A stretch of 64,000 nt of DNA from Yersinia kristensenii (GCF_900460525.1 NZ_UHIY01000001.1:496001-560000), one strand, 5' to 3'; shown: positions 18,190-29,624, counted from the stretch's first letter. Notes: a model not told the origin generated them from the sequence alone. Numbers and translations: made by a program.

Positions 18190-18839
18190 TTCAAAAACGT
18201 GACGATAAAGTAACAAAGTATTCACTACCTGTCCATACGGACCTTGACCAAAATCATGAAACCCAGCACATTTTAACAACTTCACTGATATAGCAATGCA
18301 AAGTGATAACCTAGTGGTGGTAATACCATTACTTGATGCCAGTGAGTTTTAACTTTTATGAAACGCGTATTTAGGCAAGCTGAAGCGTTATAGTTATTTT
18401 ATTAGTGAATTTAAATCCTATTTTTATGAATTTAAATTCAATGCAAAACAAGAAAAGTCTGTCAATTCCTCTTCTCCCACCCAAATACGAGTTTGACCAC
18501 AATAAAAACAGTCAACTGGTGACTTTTTGTGCAGTAAACACCTATTACTACTTTTTCTGAAAACAACAGCTTGATCACGCATCAACATTTTTATTGGCAT
18601 TTTGCCTAAAAATTAAGCGGATAAAATAAAAAGCAGATGCAATAATTATCGCCTAGCACTATTCTCTTTTAAACGGTAGCCAATGGGGTAAATTCCATAG
18701 AAAGCAACCGTAAACAAAATAATACAAATAATGTAATCAAAATCTTACGCATAGCATGTGGCACCCGTTTATACCCAATAAATTTATTGAAAGACAACAG
18801 GTTTGCCCGCTAGAAGTGACAACGACAGAGGATGCAATA
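18190..18839. other. pdhR-aroP divergent intergenic region
   Basis: About 650 bp of AT-rich DNA with no supported gene. It must hold the divergent pdhR and aroP promoters. A second, degenerate PdhR-like dyad, GGTGGTAATACCATT, occurs at 18316-18330 (three mismatches). A weak TyrR-like box, CGTAAA-N6-AATACA, occurs at 18709-18726. Confidence 0.6.
18709..18726 (+). promoter_or_regulatory. Weak candidate TyrR box before aroP
   Basis: CGTAAA-CAAAAT-AATACA keeps the G and C positions of the TyrR consensus TGTAAA-N6-TTTACA but has three mismatches. E. coli aroP is TyrR-repressed, so a box is expected in this region. Confidence 0.3.
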
Positions 18840-20204
18840 ATGAGTGTTCAACAGGAAGGTGCGGAGCTAAAGCGGGGGCTTAAAAACCGCCACATCCAGC
18901 TTATTGCCTTAGGTGGCGCTATTGGTACCGGACTGTTTCTGGGTATCGCGCAGACCATTCAAATGGCGGGGCCTTCAGTGTTACTGGGGTATGCTATCGG
19001 TGGTTTTATCGCATTTCTGATTATGCGCCAGTTAGGGGAAATGGTGGTCGAGGAGCCAGTAGCGGGTTCTTTCAGTCACTTTGCATATAAATACTGGGGC
19101 AATTTTGCCGGTTTTGCTTCCGGCTGGAATTACTGGGTACTCTACGTGTTGGTCGCGATGGCAGAACTCACCGCCGTGGGTATTTATGTACAGTATTGGT
19201 GGCCGGAGATCCCGACCTGGGTCTCTGCTGCAGTGTTCTTCCTCGCCATCAATGCCATCAATCTGGCGAATGTCAAAGTGTACGGCGAGATGGAGTTCTG
19301 GTTTGCCATCATTAAAGTCGTCGCTATCATTGCCATGATTCTATTCGGCGGCTGGTTATTACTGAGCGGGCAAGGTGGCCCGGAAGCCACTGTCACTAAC
19401 TTATGGGCGCAGGGCGGATTCTTCCCCAATGGTATCATGGGGTTGGTGATGGCCATGGCGGTCATTATGTTCTCTTTTGGTGGGCTTGAATTAGTCGGTA
19501 TCACCGCAGCAGAAGCAGAAAACCCGGCCAAAAGCATCCCGAAAGCAACCAATCAGGTTATCTATCGTATCTTGCTGTTCTATATCGGTTCTCTGGCAAT
19601 TTTGCTGTCACTTTATCCGTGGGACAAAGTGGTGGAAGGCGGCAGCCCATTTGTACTGATCTTCCATGCTTTGAACAGTAATGTGGTCGCCACGGTATTG
19701 AATATTGTGGTTCTGACGGCGGCATTGTCGGTCTACAACAGCTGTGTTTACTGTAACAGTCGTATGTTATTCGGTTTAGCCAAACAAGGTAATGGCCCCA
19801 AAATACTGCTGAAAGTCGATGGCCGCGGAGTGCCGGTTCTTGCAATCGCCGTCTCTGCATTTGCTACCGCTTTCTGTGTGCTGATTAACTATCTGATACC
19901 CGGCCGCGCTTTTGAATTGTTAATGGCATTAGTGGTGTCGGCACTGGTCATCAACTGGGCGATGATTAGCCTGGCACACCTGAAATTCCGGGCAGCTAAA
20001 AATCGTCAGGGCGTCATCCCACAATTCAAAGCTTTCTGGTATCCGTTCAGTAACTACCTGTGTTTGCTATTCTTGGCCGGCATTCTGGTCATCATGTATC
20101 TGACACCAGGCATCCAAATTTCAGTGCTGTTGATTCCAGGTTGGTTAGTGCTATTGGCTGTTGGTTATATCCTGAAAAACCGTAACCAAAGAGCAAAATC
20201 CTGA
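18840..20204 (+). CDS. aroP: Aromatic amino acid:proton symporter AroP
   Basis: A 454-residue APC-family permease with twelve predicted membrane helices. It imports phenylalanine, tyrosine and tryptophan at the inner membrane. It shares with E. coli AroP the signature segments LKRGLKNRHIQLIALGGAIG, EEPVAGSFSHFAYKYWG and FSFGGLELVGITAAEA. I took the ATG at 18840 (MSVQQEGAELKRG), preceded by AGAGG; an in-frame upstream ATG at 18756 would add 28 residues unlike the family. It ends in a clear terminator and is divergent from pdhR, as in E. coli. Confidence 0.96.
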   Translation: MSVQQEGAELKRGLKNRHIQLIALGGAIGTGLFLGIAQTIQMAGPSVLLGYAIGGFIAFLIMRQLGEMVVEEPVAGSFSHFAYKYWGNFAGFASGWNYWVLYVLVAMAELTAVGIYVQYWWPEIPTWVSAAVFFLAINAINLANVKVYGEMEFWFAIIKVVAIIAMILFGGWLLLSGQGGPEATVTNLWAQGGFFPNGIMGLVMAMAVIMFSFGGLELVGITAAEAENPAKSIPKATNQVIYRILLFYIGSLAILLSLYPWDKVVEGGSPFVLIFHALNSNVVATVLNIVVLTAALSVYNSCVYCNSRMLFGLAKQGNGPKILLKVDGRGVPVLAIAVSAFATAFCVLINYLIPGRAFELLMALVVSALVINWAMISLAHLKFRAAKNRQGVIPQFKAFWYPFSNYLCLLFLAGILVIMYLTPGIQISVLLIPGWLVLLAVGYILKNRNQRAKS

Positions 20205-20252
20205 TAGCAGAAAGTATCGTGTTATCTTGAGATATCTGACGATATTGTCGCT

Positions 20253-20291
20253 ACGGGCCAGCCATCAGTGCTGGCCCGTTTATTTTATTTT
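20253..20291 (+). terminator. aroP terminator
   Basis: ACGGGCCAGC (20253-20262) pairs perfectly with GCTGGCCCGT (20270-20279) around a 7-nt loop, followed by TTATTTTATTTT. Confidence 0.88.
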
Positions 20292-20360
20292 ATTGAAGCT
20301 GAGTTATTGGGGGAGCCCTGGCCAGAAGTGGGCCCGCTGTCTGAGCTATAAATCAAGGCG

Positions 20361-21215
20361 TTATACCAATGCACCATAAATAGTCAGTAAAGCAACTACT
20401 ACAATTACCGTCAGTGTCACTTTTCGCGCTAAAGATACTGCGGATCTTGGCGTCTGTACTGGGTCTAAATGAGGTTCTCGCGCCAGTGAATATTGTGCTA
20501 GTTGCGTCAACACTTGGTATTGCGAAGAACGGAAATCACCCAATGAAGCAAACCAAGCTGGCAACGCTCTTTCACCATGTCCTAATAATGCGTAGGCAAC
20601 ACCCACTAACCGCACAGGTATCCAGTCCAACCAATGCAAGATACGGTCAATACCAGATTGAGAACGTTGTAACGGAGTATGATGTCGCGCTAGCCATGTT
20701 TGGTATCCACGTAACATCGCATACCCCGCCAATGCCACAGGGCCATAATTAACACAGACAATAAACCAAAAGATCGGCGCTAAATAGTAACGGAAGTTTA
20801 TCCATAACAATGCATTTTGCAGCGACTCCAACCTGGTTTTTTCACCACTATCCATCGGTAAACCATGGATGAGCGCTAATTCCTCAGCCATTTTATCGGT
20901 GGCATGGACATCACCCTGACGCGCAGCTTTCAGGTAGGCCCGATAATGTTTGCGTATTCCCCCCGCACCAATGCACAGCAGGCAAATAAGTATCCAGACC
21001 AATAAAAGGGGGAGGCCAAACAAGATATTTTGTACTAACCGCAAAATCAGCCATACCAGCAGCATCCACACCGCAGTGAGTAAAATTGTTTGTACCAACG
21101 AAAAGTGGCGTAAACGTGTAAATACCACTTCAAGGCGATGATCTAACTGCCAATGTTCGCCCAGTTTAAACAAGCGCTCCCATGCCAGCACCAGCAACAG
21201 CGTAAACAGTGTCAT
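20361..21215 (-). CDS. ampE: Inner-membrane protein AmpE (beta-lactamase regulation)
   Basis: A 284-residue protein, equal to E. coli AmpE, with about four membrane segments. It begins [20 protein letters not shown] and ends [16 protein letters not shown]. The family has a CobD/AmpE-type cytoplasmic region and was linked genetically to ampC regulation; its biochemical role is unclear. It lies downstream of ampD on the same strand with a 143-bp gap, so it is probably co-transcribed, though less tightly than in E. coli. Confidence 0.97.
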   Translation of the reverse strand: MTLFTLLLVLAWERLFKLGEHWQLDHRLEVVFTRLRHFSLVQTILLTAVWMLLVWLILRLVQNILFGLPLLLVWILICLLCIGAGGIRKHYRAYLKAARQGDVHATDKMAEELALIHGLPMDSGEKTRLESLQNALLWINFRYYLAPIFWFIVCVNYGPVALAGYAMLRGYQTWLARHHTPLQRSQSGIDRILHWLDWIPVRLVGVAYALLGHGERALPAWFASLGDFRSSQYQVLTQLAQYSLAREPHLDPVQTPRSAVSLARKVTLTVIVVVALLTIYGALV

Positions 21216-21358
21216 TAGCTCTTACTCTCCCTTTGCACTTAATCCGCCCTGAAACAGGACATATGCCTCCCGGCATGCATAAACGACAATATCAGACGAA
21301 GTGACAAGCTATACGCGCTCAACCATAAACCTCAGGTTAATACTGCATCACTTTCGTA

Positions 21359-21934
21359 TTACGATGGCAAAGATAACCTCACCAAACTCTGTTGATACAA
21401 TTCCCAGTTAAAAGCGGGCCCTGGGTCGGTTTTACGCCCTGGCGCAATATCACTGTGACCCGTAACCCGCCCTACAGTTATCGGATAAGCGGTAAATAGC
21501 AGCGCGCTAATTTCAGCCAAACTGCGATATTGTGCGGGCGTAAACGGTAACACATCAGTCCCTTCCAACTCGATCCCAATAGAAAAATCGTTACACCGCT
21601 CACGCCCAGCAAAAGTTGAAACGCCCGCATGCCAGGCGCGTTGATCAAATGGAACATATTGAATAACTTCACCATCCCTGCGAATTAGACAATGGGCTGA
21701 TACTCGCAGGTGAACAATATCGGCAAAGTAAGGGTGTTCATTGGCGTTAAGTGTGCCGCTGAATAACTGATCAATATATGGGCCGCCAAACTCACCGGGA
21801 GGCAAACTGATGTTATGAATCACCAACAGAGAAGGATCTTCGCCTTCTGGTCGCTGATCAAAATGTGGGGAAACAACCCGTTTGACCCCAGAAATCCAGC
21901 CATTTTCTAACTGCCAGTTATTTTCTAACCGCAT
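21359..21934 (-). CDS. ampD: 1,6-anhydro-N-acetylmuramyl-L-alanine amidase
   Basis: A 191-residue zinc amidase of the amidase_2 family. It cleaves the peptide from anhydro-muropeptides in the cytoplasm during cell-wall recycling, which keeps AmpR-type inducers low. Zinc ligands are visible in VIHNIS (about residue 40) and in VTGHSDIAPGRKTDPGP (about 158-174, His and Asp). Length and ends match the family. It is divergent from nadC with about 110 bp between start codons. Confidence 0.97.
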   Translation of the reverse strand: MRLENNWQLENGWISGVKRVVSPHFDQRPEGEDPSLLVIHNISLPPGEFGGPYIDQLFSGTLNANEHPYFADIVHLRVSAHCLIRRDGEVIQYVPFDQRAWHAGVSTFAGRERCNDFSIGIELEGTDVLPFTPAQYRSLAEISALLFTAYPITVGRVTGHSDIAPGRKTDPGPAFNWELYQQSLVRLSLPS

Positions 21935-21960
21935 AGTTTACCTAAGCCCCCTAATGGTGA

Positions 21961-22956
<996 letters not shown>

Positions 22957-23159
22957 TCCTATCAAACTATTCTCGGCGGATGACTACCAATTGCAGGCTA
23001 TCATTCTGTTTTGCGAGCACCGCCGAAATTATCTGTGATTAAGCTGCAAGAACCTAAATATCCGACAGTACGCTTCGCAAATCGCGCTGAACCCACTATT
23101 GCCATTCATTTAAAAAGTGCACTCTGCCCACGTTTTCTCAAACACATGGAGAGTGTCAA

Positions 23160-23594
23160 ATGACTAATCAACGAGGTTTTACATTAATTGAATTGATGGT
23201 TGCGATTGCCATCATTGCGGTTCTCAGTGGAGTGGGTATTCCTTCCTATCAGCGTTATATCCAAAAAGCAGCACTCACCGATATGTTACAAGCCATGGTT
23301 CCTTACAAAATGGCAGTTGAACTTTGTGCTCTGGAGCATGCCAGTCTTGATAACTGTAATGGTGGTAGCCATGGCATCCCTGCGGGGGAATCATCCCGCT
23401 ACGTCAGCACTACGACTATTGATAAAGGCGTCATTACATTTACAGGTCAGCAAACCCTCGCCAATCTGACTCTGGCTATGTCGCCAACAATAAATAACAG
23501 TGGAGATATCGTTTGGACAAGAACATGTACTGCAGTAAATAGCAGTATTACTGATAACTGCAAGACCGTGTTTCGTTTTAATGATAAGGACTAA
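23160..23594 (+). CDS. ppdD: Type IV prepilin PpdD
   Basis: A 144-residue type IVa-like major prepilin. The short leader MTNQRG is followed by FTLIELMVAIAIIAVLSGVG, so a prepilin peptidase would cut after Gly6 and methylate Phe7; Glu11 of the mature N-terminus is conserved. Four cysteines are present (CALEH, DNCNGG, RTCTA, DNCKT), likely forming disulfides. It is first in the ppdD-hofB-hofC set, with GGAG ahead of the ATG. Family knowledge: PpdD can form pili when the full assembly machinery is expressed; the remaining genes are not here. Confidence 0.95.
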   Translation: MTNQRGFTLIELMVAIAIIAVLSGVGIPSYQRYIQKAALTDMLQAMVPYKMAVELCALEHASLDNCNGGSHGIPAGESSRYVSTTTIDKGVITFTGQQTLANLTLAMSPTINNSGDIVWTRTCTAVNSSITDNCKTVFRFNDKD

Positions 23595-23597
23595 TTC

Positions 23598-25136
23598 ATG
23601 ACTGAATTCATGAAGTATCCATCCGAGACAATAAACAGTGAATTACACACGCTCTGCCGCCGTTATAGATCAATAGCCTTAAAACTCGATGGTAAAAGTC
23701 TAACCATCGCGTCATCTGGCCCTGTAAATGAGGCGTTATTAACTGCGTTGCGTTTTGCTTGTGGCCGTAAAATCAAAGTGGAAAACTGGCCAGAAGCCAA
23801 AATTGAACAATCATTAAACTTGGCTCCATCAGTAAAAGGCCACTTAAGTAAAAGAATAAAATCCACAGAAGCCCACCACAACATATCTCAACAAAACAGA
23901 GAGCGGCAAAAATCAATATCATCAAACCCGGAACCACAGGGTTCGGATGATACGTTACTTGATAATGAAAGTGATATACCTGTTATTCAATTTATAACGC
24001 AAACACTTAGGCTAGCGATTCAGAAACGTGCATCAGATATCCATTTTGAACCTTACCAATATCACTATCGTATTCGCCTAAGAATTGATGGCGTATTGCA
24101 TGAGTCTCCGCCACCAGCAGTCGAATTATCTAGCCGTATTAGCAGTTGCTTAAAGGTCATGTCCAAGCTGAATATTGCGGAAAAACGGTTAGCACAAGAT
24201 GGTCAATTGGCTCTAATGCTAGACGGCATCCGCTACTCGATGAGAATAGCGACTCTCCCCGTGCAATACGGTGAAAAAGTTGTGCTGCGTATCCTCAATA
24301 TGCAACAAAAACCTACACTGGAAAAGCTGGGGATCCCCCCTCTCGCCCACCAACAGTTTACCCAAGCGCTATCGGCCCCACAGGGTTTGATTTTGGTCAC
24401 TGGGCCAACTGGCAGTGGGAAAACAGTCACTCTCTATTGCAGCCTGGACCAACTCAATCAGCCGCAGATAAATATCTGTAGTGTTGAAGATCCTATTGAG
24501 ATCCAGGTTAATGGTATCAATCAAACGCAAACTAACAGTAAGATCGGGCTGGATTTTTCCAATGTATTGCGTGCAATGCTACGACAGGATCCCGATGTGA
24601 TTATGCTAGGTGAAATTCGGGATAACGAAACTGCAGAAATAGCGGTTAAAGCGGCTCTAACAGGGCATCTGGTACTCTCAACACTACATACCAACTCCAC
24701 GGCTGAAACACTGATACGCCTAACACAAATGGGTGTAGCGCGTCATTTAATTGCCTCCAGCCTAACATTAGTCATCGCCCAGCGATTGGTACGCAAATTA
24801 TGCCTACATTGCCGCCAGGCATCACCCACCCCTTTTAAAGCTCCCAAAAATGTGTGGGTGAGCCCACTGCAACACTATATTGCCGTGGGTTGCGAACACT
24901 GTTGTGCCGGTTATTATGGCCGAACGGGTATTTATGAAATGTTAAATGTAACTCCGCCAATCCAACAAGCTTTGCTCAATAATGCCAGCCCATCAGAGCT
25001 AACCCAAATTGCACAGGAACAAAAACAAGTCACATTACTTTCGGCAGGTTTGACATTAGTCGAAAGTGGTATGACTACCCTAAGTGAAATTAATCGCGTT
25101 GTCGGTCTTTTGACAGAAGCGGAGGCAACTCCGTGA
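23598..25136 (+). CDS. hofB: Type IV pilus assembly ATPase (GspE/PilB family)
   Basis: A 512-residue secretion ATPase expected to power pilus extension at the inner membrane. The N-terminal ~130 residues are divergent and hydrophilic. The core has ASDIHFEP (about 149-156), Walker A GPTGSGKT (about 270), the Asp box VEDPIEIQ, Walker B-like DPDVIMLGEIRD and the His box LSTLHTNS. A tetracysteine zinc site is formed by CLHC and CEHC (about 400-436). It starts 3 nt after the ppdD stop and overlaps hofC. Confidence 0.95.
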   Translation: MTEFMKYPSETINSELHTLCRRYRSIALKLDGKSLTIASSGPVNEALLTALRFACGRKIKVENWPEAKIEQSLNLAPSVKGHLSKRIKSTEAHHNISQQNRERQKSISSNPEPQGSDDTLLDNESDIPVIQFITQTLRLAIQKRASDIHFEPYQYHYRIRLRIDGVLHESPPPAVELSSRISSCLKVMSKLNIAEKRLAQDGQLALMLDGIRYSMRIATLPVQYGEKVVLRILNMQQKPTLEKLGIPPLAHQQFTQALSAPQGLILVTGPTGSGKTVTLYCSLDQLNQPQINICSVEDPIEIQVNGINQTQTNSKIGLDFSNVLRAMLRQDPDVIMLGEIRDNETAEIAVKAALTGHLVLSTLHTNSTAETLIRLTQMGVARHLIASSLTLVIAQRLVRKLCLHCRQASPTPFKAPKNVWVSPLQHYIAVGCEHCCAGYYGRTGIYEMLNVTPPIQQALLNNASPSELTQIAQEQKQVTLLSAGLTLVESGMTTLSEINRVVGLLTEAEATP

Positions 25137-26332
25137 GCTATCAACGATTATTTAGCTGGAGAGCAATTAACAATTCGGGACAATTACAAACAGGTGTATT
25201 ACTGGCAACAGAAAGAAATATTGTTTATGAACATATGTTCCGCCATGGGTTACAGCCACTCGGTATTAAAGGCGGGAAACGGTTATCGCTGAGCTATTGG
25301 CGAGGAGAGCGTCTGATCACTGTGACTCGCCAATTAGCGACGTTGTTACAAGCGGGCTTACCGTTAGTAAGTTGTTTGCAATTATTAGCGAAAGAAATGG
25401 ATTCCTTGCCTTGGCAATGTTTATTACTGGAGATAAGTCAGCAAGTTTCACAGGGGCAATCATTATCTGAAGCAATAGCGCATTATCCTCACATATTCCC
25501 TCAATTATATCCTCCCGTCATTGCGATGGGGGAGTTGACAGGTAATCTTGAGCAATGCTGTACTCAGTTGGTACAACATCAGGAACAACAACAAAAATTA
25601 CATAAAAAAGTGCTTAAAGCACTTAAATATCCGGCATTTGTGTGTGTTATTGCGTTGGTTGTCAGTATCATCATGCTCGTTTTTGTGCTCCCTGAATTTG
25701 CACAAATCTATCAATCATTCGACACACCATTACCCGTGCTGACTGCTACCCTGCTGTTAATATCAGCATTTCTTACTGCTTATGGGCCATCTCTCGCCAT
25801 ATTCTTAACATTATTTTTTATTAGCTATTTATATGTACGGAAACATCGAACTTACTGCCAACTATGGGAGCAAAAGCTTTTATTACGCCTTCCGCTAATA
25901 TCAGCATTGATACGCGGCAGTTGTCTTAGCCAGGTTTTTCAAACATTAGCTATGACTCAACACGCAGGGTTGCCACTGACAGCCGGATTAGATGCCGCAC
26001 TTCACGCCATCAATAACGACACTTATAAGCAAGCATTGAGAGGTATTCAAAAACAAATCAACCAAGGAGTTCCACTGTATCTGACCCTCTATCAGCACTC
26101 TCTATTTCCCCCCTTATGCCAACAAATGGTTCGCGTGGGTGAGGAATCTGGCGCACTTGATGTGCTACTAGAGAAACTCGCCAGTTGGCACCAGCAACAA
26201 ACACAGGATTTGGCCGATAATCTTACTCAAATGTTGGAACCACTTTTGATGCTAATTATTGGCACTATCGTGGGGATATTAGTGATAGCGATGTATTTAC
26301 CAATATTCCAGTTAGGAGATGTCATCGGGTAA
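25133..26332 (+). CDS. hofC: Type IV pilus inner-membrane platform protein (GspF/PilC family)
   Basis: A 399-residue GspF-family protein with two repeated cytoplasmic domains and three membrane segments (around 170-190, 205-235 and 375-395). LATLLQAGLPL and LAMTQHAGLPLTAGL are the usual repeat signatures. The start is a GTG at 25133 that overlaps the hofB stop (GTGA), which implies translational coupling. It serves as the platform for the HofB ATPase. An inverted repeat with U-run follows at 26373. Confidence 0.94.
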   Translation: MSYQRLFSWRAINNSGQLQTGVLLATERNIVYEHMFRHGLQPLGIKGGKRLSLSYWRGERLITVTRQLATLLQAGLPLVSCLQLLAKEMDSLPWQCLLLEISQQVSQGQSLSEAIAHYPHIFPQLYPPVIAMGELTGNLEQCCTQLVQHQEQQQKLHKKVLKALKYPAFVCVIALVVSIIMLVFVLPEFAQIYQSFDTPLPVLTATLLLISAFLTAYGPSLAIFLTLFFISYLYVRKHRTYCQLWEQKLLLRLPLISALIRGSCLSQVFQTLAMTQHAGLPLTAGLDAALHAINNDTYKQALRGIQKQINQGVPLYLTLYQHSLFPPLCQQMVRVGEESGALDVLLEKLASWHQQQTQDLADNLTQMLEPLLMLIIGTIVGILVIAMYLPIFQLGDVIG

Positions 26333-26372
26333 ATGCTGCTATTAGGGAAAGTTGTCGGGTGCAATTTTATTA

Positions 26373-26400
26373 AAAAGAGGCGTTAGTTTGCGCCCCTTTT
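26373..26400 (+). terminator. Probable hofC terminator
   Basis: AAAAGAGGCG (26373-26382) pairs with CGCCCCTTTT (26391-26400) with one internal mismatch and an 8-nt loop. The A/T flanks would let it work in either direction. Confidence 0.55.
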
Positions 26401-26412
26401 CATATCAAGAAA

Positions 26413-26539
26413 TATGCCCGTCATACTTCAAGCTGCATATGCGTTAGCTGTGCTCAATAACCCGAATCACTTACTCATGTAAGCTCATCGGGATTTTCTC
26501 GCTTGCTGCCTTCCTGCAACTCGAATTATTTAGGGTATA
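26413..26539 (+). repeat. ERIC repeat (127 bp)
   Basis: A full-length copy from TATGCCCGTCAT to TTTAGGGTATA, with the central arms CCCGAATCACTTACTCATGT and AAGCTCATCGGGATTTT. The ends are mutually inverted, as is typical of ERIC. It sits between convergent hofC and guaC. Confidence 0.93.
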
Positions 26540-26593
26540 GACTTCTTGATTGCTAACTTTATCTGAGAACATCTCGCTCTCGAAAACCCGGAA

Positions 26594-27637
26594 TTAGTTA
26601 CTGCCAAACACACGGTTTTCTTGTTCAGCTACGCGAATAAAAGTCGTGCGCTTAGTTAATTCTTTTAAATGCGAAGCTCCTACATAAGTACAAGCAGAAC
26701 GCAAACCGCCCATAATGTCGCGAACAGTGTTATCAACCGAGCCACGTAATGGCAATTTAACCGTTTTACCCTCCGCAGCACGGTACTCAGCAACACCGCC
26801 GACATGGCGCTTCATAGCGGATTCAGAGCTCATACCGTAAAACAGCATAAACTTCTCGCCATTCTCTTCAACAACTCGGCCTTCACATTCGTCATGCCCA
26901 GCCAGCATACCGCCCAACATAACAAAATCAGCACCGCCACCGAACGCTTTCGCGACATCACCGGGTACAGAGCAACCGCCATCACTGACAATCTGTCCAC
27001 CCAAGCCATGCGCTGCATCAGCACACTCGATAACCGCCGACAACTGTGGGTAGCCAACGCCTGTTTTTACGCGAGTGGTGCAAACCGAACCTGGCCCAAT
27101 CCCTACTTTAACAATGTCTGCGCCCGAGAGGATCAGCTCTTCTACCATCTCACCGGTCACTACATTACCGGCACAAATCACTTTATCAGGGCAAGCTTCA
27201 CGAGCTTTTTGCAAGAAAGAGACAAAATGCTCTGAATAGCCGTTAGCCACATCAATGCAGATAAATTTCAACACTGGTGATAACGCTAAAATTTGTTTCA
27301 TTTTGTCGAAGTCGGCGGAAGAAGTACCGGTAGATACCATGACATGCCGTAACACGGATTCAGGAACACGCTTCACAAATTCGCCCCACTGCTCAACAGT
27401 GTAGTGCTTATGAACTGCGGTTAGAACATCGAATGATGCCAGAACTTCTGCCATGCGGAAGGTGCCAACAGTATCCATATTAGCGGCGATAATAGGTACA
27501 CCTGACCAGTTCCAACCTGAATGTTTGAAAGTAAACTGGCGCTCCAGTTCCACTTCCGAGCGGCTTTTCAGTGTTGAACGTTTAGGGCGGATTAACACAT
27601 CTTTAAAGCCTAATTTCAAACCTTCTTCAATACGCAT
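26594..27637 (-). CDS. guaC: GMP reductase
   Basis: A 347-residue enzyme that converts GMP to IMP with NADPH for purine interconversion. It belongs to the IMPDH/GMPR TIM-barrel family. The catalytic cysteine is in [12 protein letters not shown] (about residue 186), and the potassium/substrate loop region reads [12 protein letters not shown]. Length equals E. coli GuaC. The ATG at 27637 is preceded by AGGAAATAATAAGCC. It is divergent from coaE with a 295-bp gap in which I see no gene. Confidence 0.98.
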   Translation of the reverse strand: MRIEEGLKLGFKDVLIRPKRSTLKSRSEVELERQFTFKHSGWNWSGVPIIAANMDTVGTFRMAEVLASFDVLTAVHKHYTVEQWGEFVKRVPESVLRHVMVSTGTSSADFDKMKQILALSPVLKFICIDVANGYSEHFVSFLQKAREACPDKVICAGNVVTGEMVEELILSGADIVKVGIGPGSVCTTRVKTGVGYPQLSAVIECADAAHGLGGQIVSDGGCSVPGDVAKAFGGGADFVMLGGMLAGHDECEGRVVEENGEKFMLFYGMSSESAMKRHVGGVAEYRAAEGKTVKLPLRGSVDNTVRDIMGGLRSACTYVGASHLKELTKRTTFIRVAEQENRVFGSN

Positions 27638-27932
27638 GGCTTATTATTTCCTGGTTATTGGCGATAGATCGCAAAATGTGATCGGGCGTAAATCACGCCA
27701 TCCCAGTGAAGCTATCATACGCATGAATAATTCTACGGCAAGACTGCGAATCCACCTTTATTTACGCTACAATCCCACAAATTACCTGAAGAATAGTGGT
27801 TACTCTTTTCATCATTGTATTCACTCCACTTATTTTTCTATATAGCTCAAACAGAATGCATAGCTTACTATGCCTTCCCTGCTGCTTTCAGATACAATTC
27901 TGCCACTCACTAACAGTATGCAAGGCTAGGCA

Positions 27933-28553
27933 ATGACCTATATTGTGGCGCTCACCGGCGGAATTGGCAGCGGCAAAAGCACTGTAGCAGATGCATTCGC
28001 CAATCTCGGTGTGCCTCTTGTTGATGCAGATATTATCGCCCGTCAGGTAGTTGAACCTGGTATGCCAGCATTAGCCGCTATTGTTTCCCGTTATGGTGAA
28101 GTGATCTTGCAGGCCGATGGTGTATTGAACCGGGCTGTATTGCGTGAGAAAATTTTCAGTGAGCCGCAGGAAAAAGCATGGTTAAATTCATTGTTACATC
28201 CACTGATTCAACAGGAAACTCAACGCCAGCTCGCCAGTATTGATGAGTTGTACGCTCTTTGGGTCGTTCCCTTATTAGTTGAAAATGGTTTACATCACCG
28301 GGCCAATCGTGTGTTAGTAGTAGATGTAGCACCTGAAATACAACTTGCCCGGACGATGGCGAGAGATGGTATTACCCGCCAACAGGCAGAACATATTTTA
28401 GCTTCACAGGTTTCGCGGCAGCAACGGCTGGCTTGTGCTGATGATATTATTGACAATAGCGGCGATCCATTAATTATCGCCCCGCAAGTTGCTTCATTAC
28501 ACCGGCAGTATTTAAAATTAGCAGCTGCGGCCCAACAGGATCTACATCAATGA
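27933..28553 (+). CDS. coaE: Dephospho-CoA kinase
   Basis: A 206-residue P-loop kinase catalysing the last step of coenzyme A synthesis. Walker A is GGIGSGKST at 9-17, followed by [10 protein letters not shown] and the lid-region [10 protein letters not shown]. It begins [14 protein letters not shown] and overlaps zapD by 4 nt (ATGA), so the two are translationally coupled. Order coaE-zapD-yacG is as in E. coli. Confidence 0.98.
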   Translation: MTYIVALTGGIGSGKSTVADAFANLGVPLVDADIIARQVVEPGMPALAAIVSRYGEVILQADGVLNRAVLREKIFSEPQEKAWLNSLLHPLIQQETQRQLASIDELYALWVVPLLVENGLHHRANRVLVVDVAPEIQLARTMARDGITRQQAEHILASQVSRQQRLACADDIIDNSGDPLIIAPQVASLHRQYLKLAAAAQQDLHQ

Positions 28554-29302
28554 GTGACCTCACCTCAACAATACTTTTCGAACATCCACTTAATGAAAAA
28601 ATGCGTACCTGGCTGAGAATGGAGTTTTTACTACAACAATTAGAAAGCCAACGTTCGCTAGATAATATTGCCAGTGCATTAACGTTTTTCCGTACCGCAT
28701 CTGATTTAATTGATGTCCTTGAGCGCGGTGAAGTACGCACTGATTTACTTAAAGAGCTTGAACGCCAGCAACAGAAGTTACAGCAATGGACTGACATGCC
28801 CGGTGTTGATATGTCACTGGTGGACTCCTTACGCAGCCAGTTAAAAAGCCGAGCTGCAGTATTAATGTCTGCGCCACGTATTGGGCAATCCTTGAAAGAA
28901 GACCGTTTAATCAGTGTTGTTCGCCAACGCCTAAGTATTCCCGGCGGCTGTTGTAGTTTTGATCTGCCGACTTTACATACCTGGCTGCACCAGCCGGAGC
29001 AACAGCGTAACCAGCATATTAGTAAATTGCTGGAAAGCTTAACTCCTCTCAATCAGTCGCTAACCATTATTTTAGAGTTAATTCGCCAATCTGGCCCACT
29101 GCGTGCACAAATCAGTTTGAATGGCTTCTTCCAAGATAATGCGGAAGGCGCGGACTTACTTAGATTACGTCTGCCGCTAGACCCACAGCTGTATCCCCAG
29201 ATTTCCGGTCATAAGACCAGATATGCTATTCGCTTCTTACCACTCGACAGTGAAAATGGTACCGTGCCGGCACGTTTATCGTTTGAATTAGCCTGCTGCT
29301 GA
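28550..29302 (+). CDS. zapD: Cell division protein ZapD (FtsZ-bundling)
   Basis: A 250-residue cytosolic protein that crosslinks FtsZ filaments at the division ring. It begins [20 protein letters not shown] and contains the conserved [20 protein letters not shown] and [12 protein letters not shown] segments. The start overlaps the coaE stop. Its partner gene, ftsZ, is also in this window at 35184. Family knowledge places the FtsZ-tail contact in the beta domain. Confidence 0.96.
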   Translation: MSDLTSTILFEHPLNEKMRTWLRMEFLLQQLESQRSLDNIASALTFFRTASDLIDVLERGEVRTDLLKELERQQQKLQQWTDMPGVDMSLVDSLRSQLKSRAAVLMSAPRIGQSLKEDRLISVVRQRLSIPGGCCSFDLPTLHTWLHQPEQQRNQHISKLLESLTPLNQSLTIILELIRQSGPLRAQISLNGFFQDNAEGADLLRLRLPLDPQLYPQISGHKTRYAIRFLPLDSENGTVPARLSFELACC

Positions 29303-29347
29303 GTTTGCTATCAGTCGTTTGGCATTGGATAGATTTTAGGAGAAAAC

Positions 29348-29554
29348 ATGGAAACCGAAGAAATAGAGGTTAACTGCCCGACCTGTGGAAAAGTTGTTAT
29401 TTGGGGTGAACAAAGCCCTTATCGTCCATTTTGCTGCAAACGCTGTCAACTTATTGACTTAGGTGAGTGGGCAGACGAAGAAAAACGAATTTCCAGCAGT
29501 GGCGAGTTATCTGATAGTGATGAATGGAGTGAGGAAGACCCTCTTCAACACTGA
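29348..29554 (+). CDS. yacG: Zinc-binding DNA gyrase inhibitor YacG
   Basis: A 68-residue protein with the four-cysteine zinc knuckle CPTCGK (residues 11-16) plus [14 protein letters not shown] (about 30-43), then an acidic tail rich in S, D and E. E. coli YacG binds GyrB and inhibits gyrase. The ATG follows TTTTAGGAG. It is third in the coaE-zapD-yacG group. Confidence 0.96.
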   Translation: METEEIEVNCPTCGKVVIWGEQSPYRPFCCKRCQLIDLGEWADEEKRISSSGELSDSDEWSEEDPLQH

Positions 29555-29573
29555 TAGCCACGGCTTGACCAGA

Positions 29574-29597
29574 TGGAGCAAACGGCGTTTTGCTCCA
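29574..29597. terminator. Stem-loop between convergent yacG and mutT
   Basis: TGGAGCAAA (29574-29582) pairs with TTTGCTCCA (29589-29597) around a 6-nt loop. It lacks a long U-run on either side, so it is a weak or bidirectional terminator at best. Confidence 0.4.
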
Positions 29598-29624
29598 CTT
29601 CGCTCTTATTAACGCCCCATAGGT

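Noticed and set aside
22973..23031. CGGCGG / CCGCCG inverted repeat after nadC
   Set aside because: The loop is over 40 nt and no U-run follows, so a terminator call is not supported.
27676..27697. CRP-like dyad TGTGAT...ATCACG upstream of guaC
   Set aside because: The spacing between half-sites is 9-11 bp instead of 6, so it does not fit CRP.
27453..27845. 130-codon plus-strand frame starting in guaC and ending before coaE
   Set aside because: Most of it is antisense to guaC, and the tail is AT-rich spacer with no motif.
28474..29052. 192-codon minus-strand open frame across coaE/zapD
   Set aside because: Antisense to two conserved genes and rich in Ser/Arg/Cys, as expected for a shadow frame.
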